Shown: positions 25,240 to 36,300 of the stretch, one piece after another
Position numbering within the stretch: the stretch's first letter is position 1
Layout of the letters: every line of letters starts with the position of its first letter
NCBI GenBank assembly: GCA_964035015.1
Contig: OZ035997.1
Coordinates: 13,614,536-13,678,535 of the forward strand
Reading direction: 5' to 3'
DNA: 64,000 nt
Source: Corallium rubrum
Lineage: Eukaryota; Cnidaria; Anthozoa; Scleralcyonacea; Coralliidae
Notes under the pieces: model-generated
The model's input: the letters and a program-made list of their open reading frames with translations, nothing else
Database searches by the model: none
What the model was told of the DNA's origin: nothing
Position numbers and translations under genes: made by a program

Positions 25240-25390
25240 AAGGCTGATTTCCAGTCAGTGGAATATTGCGAGCGGGCGGAATTTTTCTTTGTCTTGTGAG
25301 CACTCGAGTGGAACTAATCTAATTCAGGGCACAAAAGACAAAGAAAAATTCCGCCCACTCGCAAAATTCCACTGACTGGAAATCAGCCTT
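25240..25390. mobile_element. Fold-back MITE
   Basis: AAGGCTGATTTCCAGTCAGTGGAAT at the left is mirrored by its complement at the right. The arms continue through GCGGGCGGAATTTTTCTTTGTCTT with few mismatches. Confidence 0.85.
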
Positions 25391-25592
25391 TACCCATACT
25401 TCCCGTAGAAAGGTTTGTGTCGTTTTTGCAACGCATGTCGTATTAGAAATAAGAAGTGCTTTATTTTCTGTATCTTAGAACGAAGACAAAATTAAAGCAT
25501 TGTCACAACTGCCCAGCCAACCAACCAACGAAAAGAAGAATATCCAGCATTTTACGACACAAGACTGAACCGAAAATTAACATTCTCCAGAA

Positions 25593-27298
25593 ATGAACGG
25601 GACTTTTAACGGGACCTTTAAGGTGCCGTTCCTCGAGTTACAATTGACTGCAAATATCTTCGTGTTTTTTCTTTGCCTCACTTCAAATCTTCTAGTTTTC
25701 TACACCCTGATCAAGGAACGCCTCATTCGAAAGCCATTCGAGTACATCCTCGTTCATCTTGCCATTTCTGATATAGGAGTAGTATTGTGCAACACTCTAT
25801 TCAATTTAATGTATCTCTTAAACGACTATAAATGGGCACTAGGTCTTGTCACGTGTAAACTTATTGCGCCATAGATATTGTACTCATCTCATATATTCGA
25901 TTCAAGTCAGTTGTACATCCATTTAAACCAAAAGTTAGCCTAAAGTCAGTGAAGAAATTCATCATTGCTAGCAATGTCTTATTATTGTGTAGTTATTATG
26001 TTTTTCTTGCTGTGAAGCTGCAGCTAATTGATGGAGTGTGCGACATGAACCCCGGCTCCGTTGTTATTCACTTCACTTTTTAACATCCTAATAGCGATTA
26101 TTCTTGTTTTTACTAACTGTTCAATGGCAATCGTATTATATCGTAGCAGCCGTCAGATTGGCCTCAACTCAACATCACAAAATGTGCGGAGAAAAGTAAA
26201 TATAAAAGCATTCCGAATAAGCATTACAGTAATGATCTGTTACCTACTGGCTTCCTCTCCACTCCTAATCAGTCGCCAAAGTCACTCTTATATCTGACAC
26301 AGTAGAAGAAGATGGTCCGGTTCAACGAGCGTGGTTAAGAGATTTCTTTACCTGGATGAGCATAGTCAGTATGCTTCTAGGGGTGCACCGGAACCAATAT
26401 TTTAAGATCCGGCCGGAACCGGATCTGACCGGAACTGAAGAAGAAATCCGGCCGGAAGTTCCGGCCGGAACCGGGTTTGTTAAGCCATATATGGTTATAT
26501 GCTATTTTATCAAGAGCCGGGGGGGGGAGCAAAAGTTGGAATACAAATATTGAATAATGTTAACGTAATTGTGTAAAACATCTTCATGAAATGCTCATGT
26601 ATTGGTATTAATGATTTAATGGTATACAAATATATCCTTGTATAGTGTATTATCTACACGGGAGCAAAGAGCCTGGGAACGAGGTTGTAACTAGAGTATA
26701 TCAGCATATATAAAATCACTTGTTTTCATTTTATTTTGTATGTTTCACACCAATTTTCAACCTTTCATCTGCATGGCTAGTATGAAATGATTAAATTATC
26801 AGTATGTGCTTGTTATATGAAGTACTTTCCCTAACCCACCATTCTGAACCGCTGACCGTCTTTTGATGTGTGATAAAATATATTATTGAATAAAATCTGT
26901 GAAAAAATAAACGCTGTGTTGTAAAAAAGACAAGAGTATTATTTTTTTTCAATGATTGCATGTTGTTTCTTGCTATTTATGTAAATTATACTTCACAGTT
27001 GTTGAAATGTGATCTGTTCAGTCTGTTTGATCGATGTTATTTAATAAATAAACTTGATATTCAATCTCTCTGAAAACGACAGAGTTCCGGTTCCGGCCAT
27101 GCTTTTTTAATCAGTTCCGGCCGGAACCGGATCTCCGAAAAATCAGAGTTCCGGCCGGAACTACCCGGCCGGAACCGAGTTCCGGTGCACCCCTATATGC
27201 TTCTGTCGAATTGTTCTGGAGCTTTTATTTATGGCATATTCAACGCAACTATCCGGCGTGGATATATAAAAGCACTCAACAACATTCTTCGACGTTGA
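25593..27298 (+). pseudogene. Class A (rhodopsin-like) GPCR pseudogene, interrupted by a hAT element
   Basis: ATG 25593 opens 93 codons covering the N terminus (NGTF glycosylation-like sites), TM1 (Asn in LTSNLLVFY), TM2 (LVHLAISDIG with the conserved Asp) and the start of TM3, to a stop at 25872. Beyond it, other frames keep recognisable pieces: HPFKPKVSLKSVKKF and TM4; TM5 (FNILIAIILVFTNCSMAIVLY); a basic third loop; TM6; and after the MITE, TM7 (GAFIYGIFNATIRRG) ending at TGA 27298. Several frameshifts and the insertion at 26378-27195 show that it is dead. The ligand class cannot be told. Confidence 0.82.
26378..27195. mobile_element. Non-autonomous hAT element with 8-bp target duplication
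   Basis: Termini are TAGGGGTGCACCGGAAC and GTTCCGGTGCACCCCTA. The 8-bp repeat TATGCTTC lies on both sides (26370-26377 and 27196-27203). Subterminal regions are rich in CCGGCCGGAAC motifs in both orientations. It has no transposase and lies in the TM6-TM7 part of the GPCR pseudogene. Confidence 0.92.
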
Positions 27299-27482
27299 AG
27301 TCGAGTAGTGACTTAATCACCCAGAGTCTAATCAGACGATAGCAATAGTAGCAGTCAAAAATATACAAAACTTAAATACTTTCAGCTCTAAGGAAGAAAA
27401 TAGTGATTTATTATATAGCAAAAAGAGCTCGTAAAAAATACGAAAAAAATTAAATAAATTGTCGGTAACATATCTTTTCTAA

Positions 27483-27868
27483 GAAATATGAACGAACGAA
27501 TGAACGAACAAATCAACGGATGAATGAATAAATGAATGATTGATTAATTGATTGATTGATTGATTGAATGAATGAATTAGTGAATGAGTGAATGAACGAA
27601 CGAACGAACGAACGAACGAACGAACGAACGAACGAACGAACGAACGAACGAACGAACGAACGAACGAACGAACGAACGAACGAACGAACGAACGAACGAA
27701 CGAACGATTGAATGAATGAACGAACGAACGAACGAACGAACGAACGATTGAATGAATGAATGAATGAATGAATGAATGAATGAATGAATGAATGAATGAA
27801 TGAATGAATGAATGAATGAATGAATGAATGAATGAATGAATGAATGAATGAATGAATGAATGAATGAA
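27483..27868. repeat. Tetranucleotide arrays (GAAC)n and (GAAT)n
   Basis: Alternating pure blocks of GAAC and GAAT with GATT variants at the left. Reverse frames read SFIH or SFVR repeats and are not genes. Confidence 0.97.
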
Positions 27869-28165
27869 ATACTTGATTGCACTCGTACCAAGATTATGCA
27901 AAAATGTTTGCATAAAATAAGGACAATGCCGGAGCACAATCAAGCATTTCTACTACAATGAGAATCTTGCGGCCAGATGTTTATTAATTTCTCATCTAAA
28001 TTTCAACCAAATTCAATCAAAATTGAAGAGTTGATCCTTAGTCTATGGTCAATCTTTCCACAAACTTTCATGAAAATATGTGCAGTGCTTTGTGAGATAC
28101 CCTGGCGACGAACGAACGAGGTAGCGAGCGAGCAAGAAAGCAAGCAAGCAACCGAGCGAACGAAT

Positions 28166-28225
28166 GAAAACAAACAAACAAACAAACAAACAAACAAACA
28201 AACAAACAAACAAACAAACAAACAA

Positions 28226-28268
<43 letters not shown>

Positions 28269-28385
28269 AACAAACAAACAAACAAACAAACAAACAAACA
28301 AACAAACAAACAAACAAACAAACAAACAAACAAACAAACAAACAAACAAACAAACAAACAAACAAACAAACAAACAAACAAGACA
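28166..28385. repeat. Tetranucleotide arrays (CAAA)n and (CAGA)n
   Basis: (CAAA)n interrupted by a (CAGA)n block at about 28230-28263. All frames are open (TNKQ, CLFV) and non-coding. Confidence 0.97.
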
Positions 28386-29053
28386 GACAGTGTATTGCTT
28401 AAACATTCATAAAGGAAGTCTAAAGTTTTGAACGAAGGCCTTTTGTCTGAAAGAAAAAGGACACGTTTCTCTCTAACGCTGGATTTCCACTAGTGTCACG
28501 TAAATTTTCGCATACGTAAAACGTACCTACTACGCCGGTTTTTGCCATAGAACAATGGTTGAATATTGTAGAAAACTAATGGCTGCCCATTGTTCCAAGA
28601 AATATTAAATAAAACAATGGTCGGTCCAAGCCCACCACGCAAGGTTTGAGGGAAAAGGCGGCTTTTTCAAATTCAATTACCCAGGGAGGCAGCACACTAT
28701 TCTTGACATCTCTCTTGGGTTACCAATGTGTTACTCGTGCTCAGTCTTACTTTGTTACGTGCCTTGCACATTGTTACGTGCATAAATTATATATTTACGG
28801 ACGTAGACAAATACGCGACAGTAGAAATCCACCTTCACGAACCCGGATTTTCGTTCAGAATGTTATTATAAAATAAGGTGTCCTCTACGCACGCTCTGAT
28901 TTGCTGGGCTCCGTGCATTTATAAGAGTATGAAGATCATGAATGACGTAAAATGGCGTGGAGTGGCGTAGGATGGCGTCACCTGGCGGGAAAATCTAGCG
29001 AACTTTCAAAACTACCTCACTTTTAGCTTGTTTTTTCTTCTCCTTATTTTAAA
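28386..29053. other. No recognised feature
   Basis: AT-rich sequence with short related pieces (CATTTATAAGAGTATG near 28917) resembling the MITE that starts at 29054. Nothing coding was seen. Confidence 0.4.
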
Positions 29054-29231
29054 AACAAATAAAACATACCGCTCCTGTGCATATGTACTCTAATAAAGGT
29101 ACGTTTGACGTCATTTGAACACGAAAGAAGTGTAAAGACACGAGGCGATACTCAACTTCTTTCGTGTTCAAAGGACGTCAAACGAACCTTTATAAGAGTA
29201 CATACGCACGGAGCTTTATGTTTTATTTGTT
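29054..29231. mobile_element. Fold-back MITE
   Basis: AACAAATAAAACATACCGCTC…GTACTCTAATAAAGGTACG is mirrored by CGAACCTTTATAAGAGTAC…TATGTTTTATTTGTT. The arms are about 80 bp with a short loop. Confidence 0.85.
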
Positions 29232-29567
29232 AATTAAAGCCCTGATCAAACGAGAATGCAAGTCATTAACCACCAGCTTGCGATGACTTGCGGTGACCTG
29301 CGTTACCTTGTGACTAATTTGATCTTTTTCAAATGTCATCGCAAGTTTTCGTGCGAGAGCTTGCGAAACGTTTGAACACAAAACACAAGTCGATGCAAGT
29401 CTTTCGTGCTCCGTCGCCATAGAAACTACCACGAGAAATAGCGAAAAGGCGTGGGAACTAGGGGAAGTGCAGAACTTGCGACGACTTGTGCCGACTCTAG
29501 GGGCATCGCAAGTCATTGTACGCTAACTTGTGATGACTTCCGTTCTCGTTTGATTAGGGCTTAATTA
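29231..29567. mobile_element. MITE with AGCCCTGATCAAACGAGAA termini
   Basis: The ends AGCCCTGATCAAACGAGAA and TTCTCGTTTGATTAGGGCT are inverted. Flanks are TTAATTAA and TTAATTAG, so a TTAA (piggyBac-like) or TAATTA duplication is possible but cannot be fixed. It abuts the preceding MITE directly. Confidence 0.78.
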
Positions 29568-29598
29568 GACTATAAAGATGTGCCCGTATATCCTGAGT

Positions 29599-32500
29599 GC
29601 CGTGAGCGATGAAAGAGCGGCTGTATTCGGCTATTCGCAGTGTAATGCCTGTATTTCGGTGGTGCATCAACCTCTTAACGTTATTGATTTCGGCAAAAAA
29701 TTAAAATTATAGTTTGCATATACATAAACAGCATTTCTTTTTATATTATTCGATAGCATAAACATAATTACTAAATTCCTTTCCAGCACAAGCCATTTTT
29801 GATTGGTCATCACACGGTGTTTTCCATTTTGTGTCAACACACTCAGTAGAACTGCCATCCTCTTTAAATGTATTTTCGTCGTTGGATGGTCCAGACCAAC
29901 ATTCGCCTGTTAATTGTTAAGATAAGAAAAAAGTTAACGTTACCACGGGTTATCGCATTATCACAAAAACCCAATATACCCGCAGAAGAGGCCCACACGT
30001 CATATCGTTATGCGTTAGTTAACTGCATGCATGAGGAAAATTCAAAATAAATTAAAGTTTAATAAGTGTCTTTATATGTGATAAAGATACCTCCTGATTT
30101 ACATAAACTTTAGCTTTAATTTTCTCATTACTTTTCAAACTTACTACGCCAATGAACTTACCAAGTGGTTCGTTTTGCAAGCCGTTCAATAAACTTGTTT
30201 TATCAGATATAAAAACACTTGACTTCATCTGATAAAACACTCCTGCTCGTTAAACAGTACATCAACAAATTCTCAACTTATTGATACAAATTTTGTTCTT
30301 TTTAATTATAGAAAATTTACTAATTCTTTGAAGATTTGCATATATGGCGACAAATAGTAATATACAAGCGAGAATTTGTGGTATATACCACGTTTATATA
30401 TAATAAAAATTACATTAAATAATAAACAGCATTAAATAATAAAGGTAGTGTTACCAGAAATTCCCGTTTGTATTATAGAAAGTTCCTAAAAATTTTGGCA
30501 TTTCACGACCATTTTGCTTTTCTTTATCCAAAACACTACCTACGGACTATTCTAGCATTTTTACACTCTCAGATAATTCAAGATTGTTGAATGTCATTAG
30601 CCAATTAGAAATTAGTAAAATTGATTGAAATGTTTGTTATCAAGAGAATTTTGCTAGATCGCGTAACATGTTGTCAAAGTATAGCGAAATCAGTACATTA
30701 CAAATATTACTCAATAGATTTTCCAAATCACAGTAACCCGTACATATTTTGACTTAACTACCTAAGTAACAAAACAAATTCTATGCATTTACAGTAAAAC
30801 AGTGATCATAGCACACATATAATTGCAATAAACGAGTAAGTGAATACAAGTACCACATTGTATACATGAACTATATATCTCTAACTTATTAATAATTCTT
30901 GGAAAACAAAAGAAATTAGCACACTATATCAGTTAAACACTCGAAAGAGTGTTTGCCGAATAGTCAAAAATTATTTTAATTTTTTCCACCTTTTTATATT
31001 TTTTCACATTTTTCATAAACTTCTATAATTGATTAAAATAAATTTGCCTGGAATAAATGCAATGGTTTATGCAGCGTATAAAAAGCGTTTAATTGTTAGG
31101 TAATCCGAAGTTATTTACAACTTACCATAATACTGAATTCCAAAAAATTTATAACCTTTGGATTTGGCAACATTAGCGCATCGACAAACAAAGTCTGGAA
31201 GGTAATTGATCCAGTTCCCCCAGTCAATCTCTATTCCACTGTATATTTTAGTTAAACTGCTATCACGATCAGTTAAAATATATTCAGGAAGGGGACGAGG
31301 TTTTTTCAGGTTATCCTTATAACATCCCATCTTCTTAAGCGAAAGTGCACAGGAAACTAAAAGCAAAAAAAAAACACATCTGAAATTTGTAAGTCGACTT
31401 CATGGATTTAAAAAAAAATTAACCTTTTCTTGTCCGTGGGTTTTCTTTGTGACGAGTAAAATTTAGTTTCGGCAATTTTGCCGTTTCGGTACGGCATTCG
31501 GTTTTATCCATTCTAGCAGTTTCGGTATTCATTAAGTTTCCAACGCTGTACTGTGGTATTTCACAATTTTTTTTTCGGTGTTGCGGTTCGGAGTAACCCC
31601 CAATGTCCCCCTCAGTATAACGTATACTGTTATCCGCTTGTGCCTTGATATATTTTAAGTCTTACAATCTATAGTTAAGCAATTTGTAAGGGCTGGCAAG
31701 TACGCGGAGCCTGAATCGAGGGCTGAAATGCTGAATGTAGTGCATGCTTCACACTGGTGAACATATTTACGATCGTACGTTCAAGAGAGTTGTCAGTCGC
31801 ATCTGATCATTAAACAACAAAGTCAGTCAGACACTTTCAAAGTCTACTAACGTGCAATAACACCTTGATCAAAAGGCAAAGCTGTTCAATTGTTTGTACA
31901 ACATAGCGGAAGTATAAAATGTGCAAAAACGCAAAATCGTGACACCAAAAAAATAAAGAAAGAAAAAATCCGAGCCGAAAGCTAGACTCGGTCTACTACA
32001 GATACGATGGCCCGAGTAATAATATGTGAAATCCAATATCTACTGAAACTATTGAAAATTTGCAGCCATAGTATTATAACAATTATTTATAGCGCATTCA
32101 GTTCTAGCTTTTAAACAGAATTAATTTTGGTTGAACAAGATAAGATATCCCGATTAAATTATTATTAAGAAATTGTTAGGATTTTTCTAAATTTCCATTG
32201 ATAAACAATTAACATCAAACAGGTTTACATCGCAAATATACTCAAAGCGTACTTTGTAAGAGTACTAAAAGCGTATATATAGTTAAATTTGCTGGTTTAT
32301 TTTACCATGCAGTTATTGAACTATAATTAATACTAATAACAATTTTTGTATCAGTAAGTTTCCTAAATCTCACGTACTGGAGCTAGGGGCTGTTCACAAA
32401 ATACGTCACGGTGTTTTCACGGATTTTTGACATTCCCGTACCCCCGGTGACGCTGGGTGACGGATGTAATCACCCCCTTCAGAAATACACGTATTTCTTT

Positions 32501-33349
32501 ACTTTGGACTAACCACCCCCACCCACCATACTCCAATATATCGGCTACATTATAGATTTTTTCTTCGTGTAATAGTATAAGAAATATGTACATAGATAGT
32601 ATCCAAAACTTTATAAAACTGGAAAAACCCATCGTGAACAACTGTTAAATTTGATAATGATAACGGTTTAATAAAGATAGCAAAGTGTATTTCACAAATA
32701 ATTTATAACATTAGAGTGTATAGATGTACTTTTCTCACCAACAGTGTATTAAACAAAATACTTTAGTTTGTCCGTCACGTGACTGTGTTTGTTATACCTC
32801 TCCGCCCCTTGTGACATTATGTGACACTTCAACAAACATCCACACCCCCACCCCCAAGCGTCACGTATTTTGTGAACGGCCCCTTAAACACACTGTGCTA
32901 ATTACCTTCTCCTGGTTCTGGCGTCTTGGTTGGAGGTAGGTTAGTTGTCTGTGGTGGTGCTATGGTTGTCTCTGGTGGTGCTATGGTTGTCTGTGGTGGT
33001 AGTGTGGTTGTCGACGTCTCTGGTGGTAGTGTGGTTGTCTGTGGTGGTGGGTTAGTTGGTGGTGGTGTTACAGGATTAATGGTTGGTGGCAGGGTAGGCA
33101 CTGAAGTGGTAGTAGGTAACGGTGGTTGTGTTGTTGTCTGCGTATGGCAAAATATCAGAGCGCAGAAGCTTGGAATCTTTGTTGACTTTACTGTACCTAA
33201 AGTAAAAAGAAGACTTACACGTTGTGTTTAAGCAGTGACGTATTAAAAATTTATGGTGCCTTGTCTGACGTCTCTCTCTCTAGGAGTGTGTTGCTACGGA
33301 CGGACGTTGCCCAATAAGACAGTTACAGTTGCAGACACAGTCACGCAGT
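29599..33349. repeat. Segmental duplication, copy B, left part
   Basis: Matches 6916-10682 in the same orientation. Indels are small: for example a 9-bp difference in the Pro/Thr-rich exon, and loss of about 30 bp near 31905 relative to copy A. Confidence 0.93.
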
Positions 33350-36300
33350 CCCAGTGACAGTGACAGTGACAGTGACAGTGACAGTGACAGTGACAGTGAC
33401 AGTGACGGTGACGGTGACGGTGACAGTGACAGTGACAGTGACAGTGACAGTGACAGTGACAGTGACAGTGACAGTGACAGTGACAGTGACAGTGACAGTG
33501 ACAGTGACAGTGACAGTGACAGTGACAGTGACAGTGACAGTGACAGTGACAGTGACATTACAGTGACAGCGATAGCGACAGTTACACTTGCACTTGCAGT
33601 TACAGTTACGGTTACGGTTACGGTTACGGTTACGGTTACGGTTACGGTTACGGTTACGGTTACGGTTACTGTTACGGTTACGGTTACGGTTACGGTTACG
33701 GTTACGGTTACGGTTACGGTTACGGTTACAGTTACAGTTACAGTTACAGTTACACTTTCAGTTACACAGTTACACTGTTACAATTGGTCATATGCTTGCA
33801 CATGCACTCAGTACACTAAGATCGTCTTTGCACTATATATCACCTAGCTGCTGCTACTCCTGTCACAAAATTTTCAATCCAACAAGCAGTCTCAAAAGCA
33901 ACACCAAACAAATTGATCCAGTCAGGAATTGTAGAAGATTGTGCATGTATAAGATGTATGGCATTAATGTTTGGAAATCCCTTGTTGGCCCAATAATTAG
34001 CCATCTTCGCTAGCATACATCAAGGAAGATGCATCAATGCAGACAACGAAAGTTATTTTACTTTGAAGTCGATATACTTGATATTAGAAGTAATATTGGG
34101 CATTTCACTCGATTACAGATGTTCTAGGGATTATTTCGGTGAAGGAAAATTCGAGTGCAGAATCGAATACAAACATTATAAGACTTAATACACTTGATAT
34201 ACTTAGTATACTTGATAGTTGGTTTAAAGACAATTTATTAGTTCTGACACATACGATTTCATTGCATCTCAATTATCTAAAATCAAAGCGTAGCATATAT
34301 TATAGCAGCAGATGACAAGAGAATGTAAATGCTCAGGCCCATGATGCTGTTTAAAACATCTCACCACAACACATGACCCCGACCACTTGGTTATTAAACC
34401 TGTTAAAGTGCACTGGGCGCGCGGGTAGATTTCTGGTACGTGAGGGATATAGCTATAGAAATCTAGCCAATCATGATGCAGATCATATATTATAAAATAT
34501 TTGTTGTATATCAAGTGTCAAAGTCCGTTTTATCTATCTTTCTGATTGGTCGAGCGGTCCTCGCGTGACGGTCCGAAAATCATGATGTTTCCCGCGTAAC
34601 CCATGGCAGCGGGAACATTACTTATATTCTTCCTTGGGGAAAAATATCAAAACCAGAAGTGGATGGCACGGTTCAGTTTGCCTTTGTTTTCTCCAGTTTT
34701 CCTTCATTCCAAACAATGTTCGAAGGTTTTGCTCAACATTTTTGTTGTCATTTAACATTTCATATATAACAAAACACTTATTTACTTGGGAAAACAGTGT
34801 GTTTTGTGGCCGCTCGACCGCTCGTTGTTGCCATCGGCTTTGCCTCGGGAAACAACGCCGGTCTCGGGGCTATAAAACACTCTGTTTCCTTGGTGCCAGT
34901 AAATCAGTGTTTATTGTCATTGAATTCAAAATTTGAGATGGTCAGAAGAACAAATTTTATTCAAGTAAATCTGGTTATTATCTTCTTTATTCCAGAACAA
35001 ACTAGATATGGTCTTATTTTTTTTCTATTTAGTCTTAGATTATACAAGTGTAAAATTATAAAACAAAATAGAAAGTGATTTATTTAGAATCTCAATCAAT
35101 TAAAGCATTTAAGAAAAAACAAGAAATATATATTTAAACAAATACTACAATATTGCTTTGTAATAGTTGAACCTTGTGCATGAATCATAACGTAATTTAT
35201 AATTTAGTATATGTATGTGCATGTATATATGTGGGATTGGAACCTCTAATCCTGTTCTGTTGCTAGTGACAACTGTTGTTATCTCAGGAAAATCTTATAT
35301 TATACCTTATTGTCGTATTTAACTAGGCTTTGAGTGATTTAGATAATTAGTTTTGTCACATCTGCACGCACTAGAGTTGAGATTCTTGAGAAGAAAGGAC
35401 TTGCGTCGAAAGACTAGAAGGAAAGAGCTACTGGGGAAACATCTGTGAGTTATTTTTCATTTGTATTTAGTTATACGTTAGGTTCAGTGTAACTATAGTT
35501 TAAGTTTAAGTTTAAGTTTTAGTTTTCAGACTTTATATTAATTTAGATTTAGATTTATTCTATTTAGTCGAACCATGTTACACGTTATTGTTACACGTTA
35601 AAGTTATACAATAATTGGCTATTTACGATTACATTTGGAAAACACTGTTTTTGAGTAGTTTGAGTTTGTGATCGATTCATTTCGTTGCCGTTGGCAAATG
35701 GTTTCGGATATTTTCGCTACGTGCGTTTGGAGAGTTTTTCCATCTCAACTGTACTCACACGTAAGCTTTGTACCAATATATTATAATATACATATATTAT
35801 AAGTATTGTTTGTCACAAACTCTCCAAATATATTTAATTTGTACGTTTGTTACAAATTACTCATTCTGTCCAACTCACTTAATTAAAATATCTAATCAAT
35901 TTGGTGGTCTAGCTCGTTTAGCTAGTTCTGAATAATATTTTTTGAACAATAGACTTTGTTTCTTTTTATATTCTGAACCAAACAAGATGCCTGGTCAGGC
36001 GTTCACTCGGGCTACTGCAAAATCACAGTGCTATGCAGTGCTAAGGTCTAAACTAGTCTATTAAACACACTGGTCACCGACAAAAGTCAAAACCCAATCC
36101 AATTCTCCGATAGAAAACACAATTTGCAATAACAAAACATAACAAAACAAACGAAAACACGATTGCCTGTATTTATTAACGTATTTCCACACATGTACAA
36201 AGCGTTCATATGTTGAGTCTCTTCAGGTATTAAATATCAACACAACTATCAACGGCGTGTGCGATTGTAAGTGTATATAATATCAAGATACTTGCCAGCG

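Noticed and set aside
27977..28412. Several overlapping ORFs with TNKQ or CLFV repeats
   Set aside because: All come from the CAAA/CAGA array.
33601..33735. Interstitial telomere
   Set aside because: The unit is GGTTAC, not GGTTAG, and it grades into CAGTTA and CAGTGA repeats.
34634..35078. Overlapping ORFs of about 100 codons in copy B
   Set aside because: AT-rich, low-information sequence over a fold-back repeat. No domain or splice signals seen.
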